Positions 50,313 to 57,845 of a stretch of 64,000 bases of DNA are shown in pieces. Location: NCBI GenBank assembly GCA_934090935.1, contig CAKOKD010000005.1:28008-92007 (forward strand). Reading direction: 5' to 3'. Position numbers and translations under genes: made by a program. The stretch comes from an uncultured Bacilli bacterium. GTDB taxonomy: Bacteria; Bacillota_I; Bacilli_A; RF39; UBA660. The notes under the pieces are model-generated. The model had not been told where the DNA came from. It saw only the letters and a list, made by a program, of their open reading frames with translations, and did no database searches. How positions within the stretch are numbered: position 1 is the first letter of the stretch; the number at the start of each line of letters is the position of its first letter.

Positions 50313-50579
50313 ATGACTACGATAGACATCAATAAAAAAATATTGAATGAATCTGATGAAGATATAATCAAAAATATTATTTTGCAAATTAGACCATATA
50401 TTAATAGCGATGGTGGAGACATAGAATTTATAAAGTTAGAAAATGATTATGTTTTTGTTAAAATCTATGGTTCTTGTCTAAATTGTATGTACAAGGATTA
50501 CACAATACAAGACAATCTTTTAGCTACAATACAAGAGAAAATTCCGCACATTAAGGATATAATTGTAGTTGATTTATAA
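50313..50579 (+). CDS. NifU-like iron-sulfur scaffold/carrier (YutI-like, Nfu)
   Basis: 88 residues from ATG 50313 (AGGTGATGAAA upstream; the GTG at 50304 and ATG at 50307 are too close to that site). IRPYINSDGGDIEFIKLENDYVFVKIYGSCLNCMYKDYTIQDNL is the NifU C-terminal domain. The CxxC (CLNC) that binds a bridging 4Fe-4S cluster is present; the usual CxxC spacing and following Gly-to-Asp changes are minor. It delivers clusters to apoproteins. Convergent with the YutH-like gene, 6-nt overlap of 3' ends, and in B. subtilis yutI also neighbours yutH. Confidence 0.88.
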   Translation: MTTIDINKKILNESDEDIIKNIILQIRPYINSDGGDIEFIKLENDYVFVKIYGSCLNCMYKDYTIQDNLLATIQEKIPHIKDIIVVDL

Positions 50580-51437
50580 ATCATTAATCCACTTTATATA
50601 CGGCAGTGTGGAATCTTGCACATATATTTCAAAGATATCAGTTATGGTTTGCTGATATTTTTTTGTTTTATTTATTATGTTAAGCAATTTTTGCTTTGCC
50701 TCAGCATTATCTTTAGATAATATTAAATCCTCAAACACATCAAAATAATAAGTTGGATAAATAAGTCTCGCATATAGAATAAGTAAATCCAAATTATTTA
50801 GTTTATATTTTTTAATAAAACTCTCAATTTCACTTACTTTTACGTTTTCTTCTTTAAAAAACCATGATTTAATATATTCTGCTATATCTCTACTTTTATA
50901 ATCGATTACATAATTCGTAGGATCGTAATAATTGATTGTATTATTAGGATAGTAAATTCTCCTGTGACAAACATATTCTTTTTTAGCTTCACTTTTATTC
51001 TCTATTTTTTTCATAATTGCAATTGCATTTTCGGCCAATCCCATATAATAATCAAAACTTTGAATTAATTCATCTTTATTCATACTAAAATTTAAAATTT
51101 GTTGTTCCAAATATTTATTCTTTTCAATCCATAACGAACTTGTAGATATTGAGCTTTCTGTATCACTATGTTCTATTACAAACCTATCATAAATATTATA
51201 CTGATTTTTTTCAACTTTTAAAACGACATACTCTATATTTTCAATATTTGTAATATATTGCCCGTCTTTATTTTTTATTACATTTATAAAGTCATTCTTA
51301 ATAAAAAATATTGGACTTATATTAGTCTCCTTTTTTAAGATATACAGGTTATTGTCAGCCACAAAAAGAGAAAAGTTTTCTTTTTTCACTATTTTTTCAA
51401 CTAATAAATTGTAATAATACTTTATTTTACTTTCCAT
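50574..51437 (-). CDS. CotS/YutH-like protein, degenerate spore-coat kinase fold
   Basis: 287 residues. The C-terminal half YVCHRRIYYPNNTINYYDPTNYVIDYKSRDIAEYIKSWFF lines up with the catalytic stretch of CotS/YutH proteins (normally HGD...N...DFD), while the His-Arg-Arg and missing Asp show that kinase chemistry is lost. The N-terminal lobe (SLFVADNNLYILKK) is weakly similar. Location beside a NifU-like gene and near yutD and yunB homologues supports a YutH relationship. No Shine-Dalgarno precedes the ATG; a TAGAAT box seven bases upstream hints at a leaderless mRNA. Assignment is moderate. Confidence 0.5.
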   Translation of the reverse strand: MESKIKYYYNLLVEKIVKKENFSLFVADNNLYILKKETNISPIFFIKNDFINVIKNKDGQYITNIENIEYVVLKVEKNQYNIYDRFVIEHSDTESSISTSSLWIEKNKYLEQQILNFSMNKDELIQSFDYYMGLAENAIAIMKKIENKSEAKKEYVCHRRIYYPNNTINYYDPTNYVIDYKSRDIAEYIKSWFFKEENVKVSEIESFIKKYKLNNLDLLILYARLIYPTYYFDVFEDLILSKDNAEAKQKLLNIINKTKKYQQTITDIFEIYVQDSTLPYIKWINDL

Positions 51438-51458
51438 ATTAAATTCTATTTTATTTAC

Positions 51459-51490
51459 AAAAAAAAAAGAACCTAAAACATTCTTTTAGG
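51459..51490 (-). terminator. Terminator of the yutD-like operon
   Basis: Minus strand CCTAAAA-GAATG-TTTTAGG followed by TTC and ten T. The 7-bp stem overlaps the end of the 416-aa gene. Confidence 0.85.
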
Positions 51491-52736
51491 CTACAAATTT
51501 AAAAATATCTCCATCACTATTCAATGTTGAAGGTCCTAATCCTTCGATATCAAAATTTGGATTACTCTTTCCAACAAAATTATCTGGCATTACGACTGGT
51601 TCTACACTTGAATCATTCGCATTAATAGATGAATTTAAAGTTTCTTTTTGTTCGTTTTGTACTTCTCCAATATTGGATGTTGCAACATATGGAACATTTT
51701 CAGCAGTTATTCTATCTTCTGAAGGACTCACAAAGAATGATGAATCTTCTACTGGGAAAACATTATTGTTGTCTGGAAAAGGATTAATAAGTTGATCTGA
51801 GTTTGCAACAACTTCATCTTTTTTATCAACCAAAACCTCATCTTTATCACTCAAAACCTCACCACTTGACTCAACTTCATAAGGTTTGTCTTCTGTTTTC
51901 CTACTACTTAAATCTGTATTCATGCTTTTTTGCTTTTCGCATTTTATATATCTATTTAAAATATCTAATGCATTTTCTAAATCTTCTAAACTAGGAGCGA
52001 CCTCCAAATTATCCAATGGTGCATTATTGCTTTCAGTGATTTCTTCTTTTGGAGCGTTTTCTGATGGATGTTCTGAGAAGTCAGTGACGCTTAATGATGT
52101 TGGCTCGTCTTTTTGAGAATCCAATCTTGGGCTTTCTTCAGCTGTTATATTATATTCTTCTTCTATTTCAGGTATTGCAGGTTCGTCACTTTCAGTTTTT
52201 ACGTCTTCTTCCATTTTAGGTTCGTTCGCTATATCAGTTTCGGCTGAAACTTGTTCATTTTGAAGAGGAACATTTTCAGTTACTGGTGTTTCTTGCATCA
52301 AATTAGCAGAATCCTCATTAGGCTGTACAGTTGATACAGAATTTTGATCCGTAAATGTTTCTACTATAGGAGTTTCTAAACTTCTATCATTATCTAAATT
52401 CTCATCAGCTTTTTTTATAACATTATTTATACATTCTTTAAATATTTTGGGTATTGCAAATGGCTTTCCATTTAATTTGCTTAAATCAATAGAAGGCATT
52501 GCAAGGATTTTAAATCCCATTATTTCTTCTCTTCCGATGGAAGCTATCGCTTTTCTAACCTCTTGGTGAACTTCGTCAGACATTTGACTTTCTATAGGTT
52601 CATCATTTTCTGTAAATTCCGAAGCGTAAATCTTTATATAATCTTCTTTTTCATTATATGGTTCGTTTAAAGTGTATAATAGCACTTTTTTGTTTATATC
52701 ACTTAAAACAATATATATTAATTTTTCTGCATTCAT
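51486..52736 (-). CDS. Large acidic, low-complexity protein of unknown function (416 aa)
   Basis: Residues 1-125 look folded (LIYIVLSDINKKVLLYTLNE, VRKAIASIGREEIMGFKILAMPSID, FAIPKIFKECINNVIKKA). The following 250 residues are disordered and rich in Glu, Asp, Pro, Ser and Thr, and the C-terminal 25 end in a short hydrophobic strand. No signal peptide or membrane segment. It starts five bases after the yutD-like stop codon, with only a weak ribosome site inside that gene. I do not recognise the family; the folded head followed by a long acidic tail could be a scaffold or coat-assembly protein. Confidence 0.55.
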   Translation of the reverse strand: MNAEKLIYIVLSDINKKVLLYTLNEPYNEKEDYIKIYASEFTENDEPIESQMSDEVHQEVRKAIASIGREEIMGFKILAMPSIDLSKLNGKPFAIPKIFKECINNVIKKADENLDNDRSLETPIVETFTDQNSVSTVQPNEDSANLMQETPVTENVPLQNEQVSAETDIANEPKMEEDVKTESDEPAIPEIEEEYNITAEESPRLDSQKDEPTSLSVTDFSEHPSENAPKEEITESNNAPLDNLEVAPSLEDLENALDILNRYIKCEKQKSMNTDLSSRKTEDKPYEVESSGEVLSDKDEVLVDKKDEVVANSDQLINPFPDNNNVFPVEDSSFFVSPSEDRITAENVPYVATSNIGEVQNEQKETLNSSINANDSSVEPVVMPDNFVGKSNPNFDIEGLGPSTLNSDGDIFKFVA

Positions 52737-52741
52737 ATTCT

Positions 52742-53023
52742 TTATTTTTCTTCCTTCCTCTTCTTTTTAAGCAAAAAATACTTACAACCATAAGCACAAT
52801 TATTAGTTATATAATCTTCCAAATCTTTTATATTGTTGATCTTAGATACTTTAGGATTATCACAATCAAAAAAACCTTTTAATCGCAATTTTCCATAAGC
52901 CCAATCTCCAAATATATAGTCATATGGCTCATAATACTCAGTTACTTTTTCTAAAACTTCACTTTCATCAAAAGCATCTCTATAGTTCTTTTCTATTGTA
53001 TATTCAACACCATTTATATTCAT
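52742..53023 (-). CDS. yutD: YutD family protein (DUF1027)
   Basis: 93 residues, normal length. The family core is NYRDAFDESEVLEKVTEYYEPYDYIFGDWAYGKLRLKGFFD, with the strongly conserved YDYIxGDWxxxxLRLKGF. Function is not established. Its ATG (behind AGGGGG) touches the stop of the upstream 269-aa gene. Together with the NifU-like, YutH-like and YunB-like genes it mirrors the B. subtilis yut-yun region. Confidence 0.9.
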   Translation of the reverse strand: MNINGVEYTIEKNYRDAFDESEVLEKVTEYYEPYDYIFGDWAYGKLRLKGFFDCDNPKVSKINNIKDLEDYITNNCAYGCKYFLLKKKRKEEK

Positions 53024-53832
53024 TATTTTCCCCCTAGTTTAAATAAAATCACTAAACCAATCATAATTTCTGTTGCAGCTATACTGATGAGCATAAGTTT
53101 GTCAACAAAACCATTTCCAGTACTTAAGTAAAGATTGCATTTCTTAAAAAAACTTGGATTTGGCAAATTATACGTTACCTGCTTTAAACTCTCTATTTTA
53201 TTATTAATTTCACTAATTTCCTCTGGTGAAAGGCAGGCAATAGTTCTAATGTCATATCCATAATGTGCATAAGTTTCTCGATCAAGCAAATCAGGATTTA
53301 TTCCGATCATTTCAATTTGAGTGTTAGTTAAATTCTCTTTTGTATCAAGCCAATATTTTTTTATTAAACTAGTGTCTTTAAATTGTTTTAAATTATTATA
53401 ATCCGAATGACCATCAAAAATGTTGTTCAATTTTTCTATTTCTTCATCAGAGATTTTTCTTACTTTAGCCTTTTTTTTCAGCATTTCGATTACAATTTTT
53501 TCTATCTCTTCAATTATGCCATCAGCCATTTTTTCTGATTTATATTCAGACATGAAATCATAGTATGTCTGCATATAATTTTCAAACTTTTTTAAATCAT
53601 TTTTCTTTAAATCATACATCAACAAATTGCATTCAAATGCTTTTTCGTTATCGATCTTATATGGTAAAAGAATTGATTTTTCACCATATATTGTTGTTAA
53701 TGCTTGGATGATTATCATTTCAAACTTATACATCTTGTTATAGTGCTCACCCTTTTTGTTTAAAATATATGATCGAATCCCACATTCAATTGCTTGATTG
53801 ATAAAAAATTTTTCCGAATATGTATCTATCAT
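53023..53832 (-). CDS. Tail-anchored protein of unknown function (269 aa)
   Basis: Unrecognised. Mostly alpha-helical and charged (KKNDLKKFENYMQTYYDFMSEYKSEKMADGIIEEIEKIVIEMLKKKAK), then one hydrophobic C-terminal helix (about 245-264, MLISIAATEIMIGLVILFKL) followed only by GGK: a tail anchor. No N-terminal signal. Start ATG behind AGGGTGATTAG; the end touches yutD, so the two share a transcript. Lies between yunB-like and yutD-like genes. Confidence 0.55.
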   Translation of the reverse strand: MIDTYSEKFFINQAIECGIRSYILNKKGEHYNKMYKFEMIIIQALTTIYGEKSILLPYKIDNEKAFECNLLMYDLKKNDLKKFENYMQTYYDFMSEYKSEKMADGIIEEIEKIVIEMLKKKAKVRKISDEEIEKLNNIFDGHSDYNNLKQFKDTSLIKKYWLDTKENLTNTQIEMIGINPDLLDRETYAHYGYDIRTIACLSPEEISEINNKIESLKQVTYNLPNPSFFKKCNLYLSTGNGFVDKLMLISIAATEIMIGLVILFKLGGK

Positions 53833-53885
53833 CTAATCACCCTACTATTACATGATAACATATAAAGTTAAATTAATCTAGTACA

Positions 53886-54608
53886 TTATTTTGTAATGGT
53901 TTCCGAACTAAATGATTGAGATTTTTGAACTAATGATCCTCCATAAATATTTGGTACTGTTCCAATTATTATTTTAGCTCCGAGTTCTAATTCATATTGT
54001 CGATGGAGTGGTAAACTTTTATAAGGAAATATCAATTTTTGTTCAAGATCAATTATTAAAGTCACTTTTAAAAGTGCGTTATTTATACCATATTCTGTTA
54101 TTGTCGTCTTAATTGTACCTAAAACATGTTCATAAAAACTTACTTTTATGGGTAGTTTTGGACCTAAGGATGAAAAAATATTACCATCTTGAGATAGTCC
54201 TAAAGGAATTTTCAAGTATAAATTATTGTTATAGCATTTCAGTTCACGAGAATTAGAAAAATTGCTTATATCTCCATTCTCAAGTTTTAAAATATCGTTC
54301 TGTATTCGTTTTATTATGCTTACCATAATATCATAAGCATAGTTATAATCAACATCTGTTGTAAGAATCTCATCCTTATTGTTTTTAGTGATACTTATAA
54401 GTTTACTCAGGTCTGCTTTTATCGGTGCAACATTGTTTTTTATATATAGAGTTGTTATTTCCTCTAATTTTGCCGAAGATATATCTTCTATTTTAGGACT
54501 TATTTTATGATTATAATTTGTTAACAAGAAAATAGTTAAAGTAATTATTAAAAGTAAATTTATGTTTATGTAAATTTTATTTTTTGGTTTAATTTTAAAT
54601 TTTTTCAT
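53886..54608 (-). CDS. yunB: Sporulation protein YunB-like
   Basis: 240 residues. N-terminal membrane anchor (about 12-32, INLLLIITLTIFLLTN), then LKIPLGLSQDGNIFSSLGPKLPIKVSFYEHVLGTIKTTITEYGINNALLKVTLIID and KIIIGTVPNIYGGSLVQK, which are the conserved blocks of YunB. In B. subtilis YunB is made in the mother cell and needed for normal spore formation. No ribosome site precedes the ATG, and a -10-like CATATTAT ends two bases before it, so the message may be leaderless. A terminator lies just upstream. Confidence 0.85.
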   Translation of the reverse strand: MKKFKIKPKNKIYININLLLIITLTIFLLTNYNHKISPKIEDISSAKLEEITTLYIKNNVAPIKADLSKLISITKNNKDEILTTDVDYNYAYDIMVSIIKRIQNDILKLENGDISNFSNSRELKCYNNNLYLKIPLGLSQDGNIFSSLGPKLPIKVSFYEHVLGTIKTTITEYGINNALLKVTLIIDLEQKLIFPYKSLPLHRQYELELGAKIIIGTVPNIYGGSLVQKSQSFSSETITK

Positions 54609-54621
54609 AATAAATAATATG

Positions 54622-54648
54622 AAAAAAAAGAAAATCTTTTACATTTTC
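54622..54648 (-). terminator. Terminator of the 270-aa protein gene
   Basis: Minus strand GAAAAT-GTAAAAG-ATTTTC followed by eight T, only 13 bases before the yunB start codon. Confidence 0.75.
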
Positions 54649-54649
54649 T

Positions 54650-55462
54650 TTAAAACAAATTCAAGTCTAAAATATTGTTAACAATATATATGGCGCCAAA
54701 AATAAGTACCAAAATCACAATAAATATTATTATTTTTATTACTAAAGTTCCCTTATCAGAATGAGAAATATCGGCAAACTCATTTTGATAATTTTCTTCA
54801 TCAACTTTGCTTAAAACACGAGTTTCAATTTGATCTGGCATATTATTTTCTTTCTCTAATTCTACTTTAGTAATTGTTTTCGTTTCTTTTAAATCTGACA
54901 ATAAATCTAAATTATCCTTTATTTCTTTTTGAGTAAACTCTTTTTCGCTGTTCCTATTGCATAATTCGAGTTGTGTTATAGTATTAATCAAATTTTTCAA
55001 GTTTTCTTCTTCTAATTTACGTTGTTGATTGTTATAATCAGTTTCTTTTTTGTTTTCAAGATCTAGATTGTTTAGTATCTCAAATTGAGTTTCTCTAACT
55101 TTCTTTAGTCTTTCTTTAGTATAATCAATATTTTTACCCTTTTTTGCTTTTTCGATTATAGCATTAATATCATATTCTTTAGTATCTTCTTGTGCTAAAT
55201 CAGTCTCTTCCTGTTCAAGTTTAGGTAATTCTATACTTTTTCTCTTTGGAGAATCCTCTCTATATCTATTATCTAGGTACTTCTTTACATTATCAACATC
55301 TATTATATCGTCAGTATCATTTGTGATAATAGAAACGTTAGAGTTAAGATCAAAATCGGTTATCATATTTTTTTTCACTGCATCATAAATAGTAGAATTC
55401 CTTTGAGTTCTAGATTTATAATTTTGTTCAGTTGTATTGTACCTATCCATTCTTGATTGCAT
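54650..55462 (-). CDS. Coiled-coil tail-anchored protein of unknown function (270 aa)
   Basis: Unrecognised. Highly charged and largely helical (INAIIEKAKKGKNIDYTKERLKKVRETQFEILNNL, QQRKLEEENLKNLINTI), with one C-terminal membrane helix (about 244-265, LVIKIIIFIVILVLIFGAIYIV). The N-terminal 60 residues are polar and rich in Asp, Asn and Arg, suggesting a flexible cytoplasmic region. Start ATG behind AGGGTGGTATC. A single-gene unit ended by the terminator at 54622; divergent from the ferredoxin gene. Confidence 0.55.
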   Translation of the reverse strand: MQSRMDRYNTTEQNYKSRTQRNSTIYDAVKKNMITDFDLNSNVSIITNDTDDIIDVDNVKKYLDNRYREDSPKRKSIELPKLEQEETDLAQEDTKEYDINAIIEKAKKGKNIDYTKERLKKVRETQFEILNNLDLENKKETDYNNQQRKLEEENLKNLINTITQLELCNRNSEKEFTQKEIKDNLDLLSDLKETKTITKVELEKENNMPDQIETRVLSKVDEENYQNEFADISHSDKGTLVIKIIIFIVILVLIFGAIYIVNNILDLNLF

Positions 55463-55517
55463 GATACCACCCTACTAATAAGATTTTATCATATTATATC
55501 AAATTTGAAAACACATG

Positions 55518-55546
55518 TTGTTTTTTTTAGTATTAATTTGTATAAT
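55518..55546 (+). promoter_or_regulatory. Promoter of the ferredoxin gene
   Basis: TTGTTT (55518-55523), 17-nt spacer, TATAAT (55541-55546), about 22 bases before the start codon. Confidence 0.65.
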
Positions 55547-55568
55547 TTTATTAGAAATGAGGGATTAT

Positions 55569-55925
55569 ATGTTAACTATTAGCTTAGATAAAAACAAATG
55601 TATTGGATGTGGAGCATGTGTTGCGATTGCACCTAATAATTTTGAATTTGATGATGACGGGTTGAGTAACGTTATTGATCAAGAAGCTAGTGAAGAAGCC
55701 ATTGAAGCTAGTGAAGTGTGTCCTGTTATGGCAATTGAAATATTAAAAGATGATAATCACGAGAAAACTCATGATTGTAAGAATAATAAAGATCACAATA
55801 ATTGTTGCTATAAGCATGACCAAAAGGAAAAAGGAGATAAAGTTGAAAAACATTGTTGTAACCAAGATGAAAATAATGAAGAAGGACAATGCGAATGCAA
55901 TAAAGATTGTTCTTGTTGCAAATAA
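55569..55925 (+). CDS. Ferredoxin with a Cys/His-rich C-terminal tail
   Basis: 118 residues from ATG 55569 (GAGGGATTAT upstream); the longer frame starts before the promoter's expected transcript. The first 62 residues are a small ferredoxin: CIGCGAC (CxxCxxC) plus VCPVMAIEI give four ligands for one 4Fe-4S cluster. Residues 65-118 form a separate tail with about twelve Cys and five His (HDCKNNKDHNNCCYKHD, HCCNQ, CECNKDCSCCK), which looks like a metal-binding extension. Low-potential electron carrier; the pflBA and radical-SAM enzymes are possible partners. The tail is unusual for the family. Confidence 0.8.
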   Translation: MLTISLDKNKCIGCGACVAIAPNNFEFDDDGLSNVIDQEASEEAIEASEVCPVMAIEILKDDNHEKTHDCKNNKDHNNCCYKHDQKEKGDKVEKHCCNQDENNEEGQCECNKDCSCCK

Positions 55926-55926
55926 A

Positions 55927-55949
55927 AAAAAGGCCTATAGGCTTTTTTA
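55927..55949. terminator. Bidirectional terminator between the ferredoxin gene and trmL
   Basis: AAAAAGGCC-TATA-GGCTTTTTT is nearly symmetric, with a T-run on the plus strand and another on the minus strand; it serves both convergent genes. Confidence 0.75.
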
Positions 55950-56459
55950 TTTGCTATCTTCAATAAAAGTTTTACTTTTATGCGGTTCATCTCTTAATAA
56001 GTCATTATAGTTTTGTTGTCTTAACGCTTCATAAACCATTATAGCAACCGTATTTGACAAATTCAATGCACGGACATTATCAGTCATAGGAATTCTCATA
56101 CATTTTTCGATATGTGGTTTTAATAACTCAGGTGGGATTCCTGTCGATTCTTTACCAAATACAAAGTATATATTTTCATCTTTATCACTGTAATCAAAAG
56201 ATGTATGAGGTTTATGTCCGTATCGGGTTAAATAGTAAAACGTTCCATCATTTTTTTCATAAAATTCCTCGATATTCTCATAAACTGTATAATCACATTT
56301 ATCTATATAATTTACACCACTTCTTCTAATATATTTTTCATCAAGAGAAAATCCAAGAGGTTTTATTAAATGTAACTTGGAATTCGTTGCTACACAAGTT
56401 CTCATGATATTACCAGTGTTGCCAGGTATTTCTGGTTCAAATAATACAATATTTATCAT
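55947..56459 (-). CDS. trmL: tRNA (cytidine/uridine-2'-O)-methyltransferase TrmL
   Basis: 170 residues, SPOUT superfamily, normal length about 155-170. INIVLFEPEIPGNTGNIMRTCVATNSKLHLIKPLGF is the N-terminal signature, YFVFGKESTGIPPELL and RIPMTDNVRALNLSNTVAIMVYEALRQ form the knotted SAM site. It methylates the wobble nucleotide 34 of tRNA-Leu species, one of which (UAA) is encoded in this window. Start ATG behind GGAGTGATAGA. Confidence 0.94.
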   Translation of the reverse strand: MINIVLFEPEIPGNTGNIMRTCVATNSKLHLIKPLGFSLDEKYIRRSGVNYIDKCDYTVYENIEEFYEKNDGTFYYLTRYGHKPHTSFDYSDKDENIYFVFGKESTGIPPELLKPHIEKCMRIPMTDNVRALNLSNTVAIMVYEALRQQNYNDLLRDEPHKSKTFIEDSK

Positions 56460-56481
56460 TCTATCACTCCATCAGAAGCAT

Positions 56482-56991
56482 TTAACTTGCTAATCCATTA
56501 TTATCAATGTACTTTTTAAAAGTGTCTTTATTTATCATACTTTTTTTAGAGTCACGAACCTCTGAAATGCTTCCGTCTTTATAAAAGATTACTGCTGGTA
56601 GTTTTGATATTTTGTTAGTATCATCTAATTTTAATAGTTTATTTAAATCATCAATGTAATTTTCTTTTCCTATATATAGCTTTGCATCTAAATACATAAC
56701 ATTATCAAGTAGATTTACTCTTTTCAAATATTTTTCGATGTCTTTCTCAGTTTTATGTATTGTTGCATCTCCTGTGTAACTAACAACCAAAAATGTATCT
56801 GCGTTTATCTCTTTTAAAGCATTTTTGGCATCCGTATATAATATTTCATTTGTTGCTAGTGGGCTGATATTTATATCATCTCTATCCATTTTTTGAGAAA
56901 TATTTATGGCCGAAAAAATGGCACAACAGATTAAAACTACTATTCCCGATATTAAAACATAGTGTTTTTTATTACTTTTTACTTTCTTCAT
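56482..56991 (-). CDS. Membrane-anchored thioredoxin-fold protein lacking the redox cysteines
   Basis: 169 residues: membrane anchor (about 12-31), then a thioredoxin-like domain (TFLVVSYTGDATIHKTEKDIEKYLKR, VMYLDAKLY, KLPAVIFYKDGSISEVR). The cis-Pro (LPAVIFYKDG) is present, but the position of the CxxC is TGDATI, so oxidoreductase activity is not expected. Similar small proteins occur in Firmicutes as bacteriocin-transport accessory proteins. Start ATG behind AAGGTGAATCG. It stands alone upstream of trmL with a 22-base gap. Confidence 0.7.
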   Translation of the reverse strand: MKKVKSNKKHYVLISGIVVLICCAIFSAINISQKMDRDDINISPLATNEILYTDAKNALKEINADTFLVVSYTGDATIHKTEKDIEKYLKRVNLLDNVMYLDAKLYIGKENYIDDLNKLLKLDDTNKISKLPAVIFYKDGSISEVRDSKKSMINKDTFKKYIDNNGLAS

Positions 56992-56999
56992 CGATTCAC

Positions 57000-57398
57000 C
57001 TTCTACTTTTATTTTATCAAATTAAACAAATTTAGACAACTCTACTAATTATTAGATCATTTAATTTTACATCATCGTTGATCTTGTTTACATACACAAA
57101 TGTAAAATATATATCTTACAAGCATTCTTTTTCTTGAAAGGTCTACTATTGATATGGATTTTCCACAAAAAACAAAAGCAGATATTTTATAATAATATAA
57201 ATAAGACAAAATTTAATGATTTACCTTTTCTCTTTAAGGATAACTAGTATATGTAATTTCATCAATATAATATATGATTTTAAAAAAATATTTATGGCTA
57301 GAAAAGTAGTTATAATAACACTTTTAATTAATTTAATCTTATCAATTATTATGTATAATTGCTAAGTTTTTGTAAACAATAATTATTGGGAGGTAATT
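57000..57398. other. Intergenic region of about 400 bases without a recognised gene
   Basis: Very AT-rich. It contains a 7-bp inverted repeat (TTTACAT-ACACAA-ATGTAAA near 57088-57107), a TATAAT at 57354-57359 close to the coat-protein genes, and a 23-codon hydrophobic frame at 57294-57365 with no ribosome site. I see no RNA gene. The CotF-like genes may be read from a sporulation-sigma promoter here, but no clear match is visible. Confidence 0.4.
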
Positions 57399-57593
57399 AT
57401 GACACAAAAAGAACTTAATTATGTTGAAGATTTTTTTAACCACGAAATTTTGATTAGAGAGATACTTATGAACACACTTGAAAATATTGAAGATGAAAAT
57501 TACGAAAAACTAATTAATAATCATTTAAACACACACGAAAAGATTATTAACAATTTATTAAAACTTTTAGGTGGTGATGATGTTGGAAAATAA
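57399..57593 (+). CDS. Small helical protein, CotF-like partner (64 aa)
   Basis: 64 residues, start ATG behind GGGAGGTAATT. Entirely helical (YVEDFFNHEILIREILMNTLENI, LINNHLNTHEKIINNLLKLLG), with a pattern compatible with the N-terminal half of CotF-type spore coat proteins. It overlaps the next gene by 14 bases. Together they could replace the single CotF precursor that B. subtilis processes into two chains. I would not call the family without the second gene. Confidence 0.55.
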   Translation: MTQKELNYVEDFFNHEILIREILMNTLENIEDENYEKLINNHLNTHEKIINNLLKLLGGDDVGK

Positions 57594-57834
57594 ATATTAT
57601 ATGGAAAACATTTTAACTTTAACAAAATCTTTAATCACAATTTCCTTAAATGGAGCAATTGAATCAAGCAATAAAAATGTTCGAAAAGTTTTCGATGAAT
57701 CTTTAAAAACTCTACTTTCTTTACAGGAAAAATTGTTTGACGAATTAAAAGAGAAAAAAATCTATAAAATTGAAAATGTCAATGAAAAAGATATAAAGAA
57801 AAAATATATACAATTAAAAAACGATTCCGATTAA
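57580..57834 (+). CDS. CotF-family spore coat protein
   Basis: 84 residues from ATG 57580 (AGGTGG five bases before; ATG 57577 is also possible). YYMENILTLTKSLITISLNGAIESSNKNVRKVFDESLKTLLSLQEKLFDELKEKKIYK has the CotF helical hairpin pattern: L..K......A..E..N..VR..F...L...L..Q..L...L..KGWY, with IY in place of WY. Spore coat component, made late in the mother cell. Co-translated with the upstream 64-aa gene, followed by a terminator shared with the convergent ABC-F gene. Confidence 0.65.
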   Translation: MLENKYYMENILTLTKSLITISLNGAIESSNKNVRKVFDESLKTLLSLQEKLFDELKEKKIYKIENVNEKDIKKKYIQLKNDSD

Positions 57835-57845
57835 TCGTTTTTTAT
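57817..57845. terminator. Terminator of the CotF-like genes (also facing the ABC-F gene)
   Basis: AAAAACGATT-CCGATT-AATCGTTTTT: 10-bp stem with T-runs on both strands, overlapping the stop codons of the convergent genes. Confidence 0.8.

Noticed and set aside
55808..55990. 60-aa minus-strand ORF
   Set aside because: Antisense to the Cys/His tail of the ferredoxin gene and out of frame with trmL.
57294..57365. 23-codon hydrophobic frame MARKVVIITLLINL...
   Set aside because: No ribosome site, no clear promoter, and such frames are expected by chance in AT-rich DNA; kept only as a note in the intergenic entry.
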